A DNA stretch of 64,000 nucleotides from an uncultured Dorea sp. (GTDB lineage Bacteria; Bacillota; Clostridia; Lachnospirales; Lachnospiraceae). The notes under the pieces were generated by a model. The model saw only the letters and a list, made by a program, of their open reading frames with translations. It was not told the origin of the DNA and did not search any database. A program made the translations under genes and the position numbers. Shown here one piece after another: positions 63,513 through 64,000 of the stretch (position 1 is the first letter of the stretch; the number at the start of each line of letters is the position of its first letter). The DNA is taken from contig CAPEBR010000006.1 of assembly GCA_948602995.1 (NCBI GenBank), forward strand, positions 62,001 through 126,000, read 5' to 3'.

Positions 63513-63565
63513 ATTTTCACGCTGATTAATAGCGTTTCACCTCCAAAAATTATTCTTTTAATAAT

Positions 63566-63588
63566 GGTGATGGACAATATCCATCACC
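63566..63588. terminator. Hairpin between element genes
   Basis: GGTGATGGA, loop CAATA, TCCATCACC: a perfect 9-bp stem after the 83-residue gene; TAATCAAATTATT and an AT-rich stretch follow. Probably a weak terminator. Confidence 0.65.
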
Positions 63589-63625
63589 TAATCAAATTAT
63601 TATGTCAGGAATTATTTGATCTGTC

Positions 63626-63877
63626 TTATTCAGTTGGTTCAATTGTTTCTACTTCTTTGTCAGCCTCTTTATTTGTTTCTTCTAACTTTTTTTGATAATT
63701 TTTTGTATCAGCCTCTAACTGTCTCTGACTTACTGCATAGACTTCATTTAAAATATCCTTTAAGATATATGCAACTACAAAAAACGGCAGCCCGGAATTA
63801 TTAATCAAAGCTGCAATATTTTCATTTAATTCCTTTGTGATAATTGTTGCTGGTTTTTCAATATTCATATTGTTCAT
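63626..63877 (-). CDS. Small accessory protein of the integrative element
   Basis: An 83-residue protein (MNIEKPATIITKELNENIAA, ALINNSGLPFFVVAYILKDI) with a C-terminal coiled coil rich in Glu and Lys (AVSQRQLEADTKNYQKKLEE). Proteins like this are common in Lachnospiraceae integrative elements just upstream of xis; role unknown. AAGGAG lies 8 nt before the ATG. Confidence 0.75.
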   Translation of the reverse strand: MNNMNIEKPATIITKELNENIAALINNSGLPFFVVAYILKDILNEVYAVSQRQLEADTKNYQKKLEETNKEADKEVETIEPTE

Positions 63878-63937
63878 GTTATTTTCTCCTTTTTGTGTTG
63901 TGTATTTGATTTTAAATTTATTTTCTGTCTTTTTCTT

Positions 63938-64000
63938 TTAAGTCGGAATCTTACTCTCCAGGAAAGTATTGATCTTATCAATACATCCCTGTATTTCCTC
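63938..64000 (-). CDS. C-terminal end of a gene running off the window
   Basis: The last 20 codons of a minus-strand frame (EEIQGCIDKINTFLESKIPT, then TAA). It is open to the window edge and is probably the next gene of the integrative element; too short to name. Confidence 0.55.
   Translation of the reverse strand, partial: EEIQGCIDKINTFLESKIPT

Noticed and set aside
1..64000. CRISPR arrays
   Set aside because: No regularly spaced repeats of 24-40 bp were seen; the only tandem arrays are the 18-bp coding units at 8611-8740 and three 13-bp repeats at 61907-61963.
1..64000. tRNA genes
   Set aside because: I saw no cloverleaf with a TTCGA-type T loop and CCA-proximal pairing; a tRNAscan run would settle it.
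1..64000. Insertion sequences
   Set aside because: No transposase frame is present; the palindromic elements carry no coding capacity and were listed as repeats instead.

Overview
The window looks like a chromosomal segment of a low-to-mid GC Firmicute, most likely a gut Lachnospiraceae (inference). Supporting signs are the strong AGGAGG ribosome sites, a T-box leader in front of leuS, the DUF1836, YerC/TrpR-like, PHP-phosphatase and EFR1-type ferredoxin genes, and a Tn916-like integrase/excisionase pair. Most genes lie on the minus strand.

Left part (about 1-30 kb) is an anti-invader (defence) island. From left to right it holds a GNAT acetyltransferase, a YefM-YoeB toxin-antitoxin pair framed by an inverted repeat, a 2005-residue transglutaminase-like/DUF4011/helicase/nuclease/DUF3320 protein, a UPF0158-Nudix fusion, and the stump of a Panacea (SocA-type) antitoxin. 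Next comes one compact minus-strand operon (23590 down to 9602): XRE regulator, PLD-like/SNF2 helicase, DUF4391 protein, unknown 146-residue protein, type III Mod methyltransferase, DUF1016 (YhcG) nuclease, type III Res helicase-nuclease, and a DUF262/DUF1524/DUF4268 protein that reads through a good ribosome site into a TPR-like protein. Its genes overlap or nearly touch, so they are probably made together. It combines a type III restriction-like core with two extra nuclease candidates (YhcG and a GmrSD-like protein) and is the best candidate here for an under-described composite system. Further right are a short Avs/Cap4-like NTPase, a SAM methyltransferase, a frameshifted HNH nuclease, a second toxin-antitoxin pair, and truncated pieces of GNAT, DinD and UvrD-type helicase genes, as expected for an island that turns over quickly.

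Middle part (30-61.7 kb) is ordinary core genome: rlmD, pcrA, a flavodoxin/ferredoxin protein, a heterodimeric ABC exporter, DUF1836 and YerC regulators, a PHP phosphatase, small zinc-ribbon, SPFH and TM2 proteins (the SPFH gene has a stop at codon 4), an autoregulated MerR gene, asparaginase, leuS with its T-box, the TrkH-TrkA potassium system, an EF-G-like GTPase and a MacB/FtsX-like ABC transporter. Several gaps hold imperfect palindromes of 160-180 bp and shorter GTAAC-N2-TTCA type repeats.

Right end (61.7-64 kb) is the edge of an integrative element: a tyrosine integrase preceded on its chromosome side by three 13-bp direct repeats, a 56-residue excisionase, a small accessory protein, and the end of another gene that runs out of the window.
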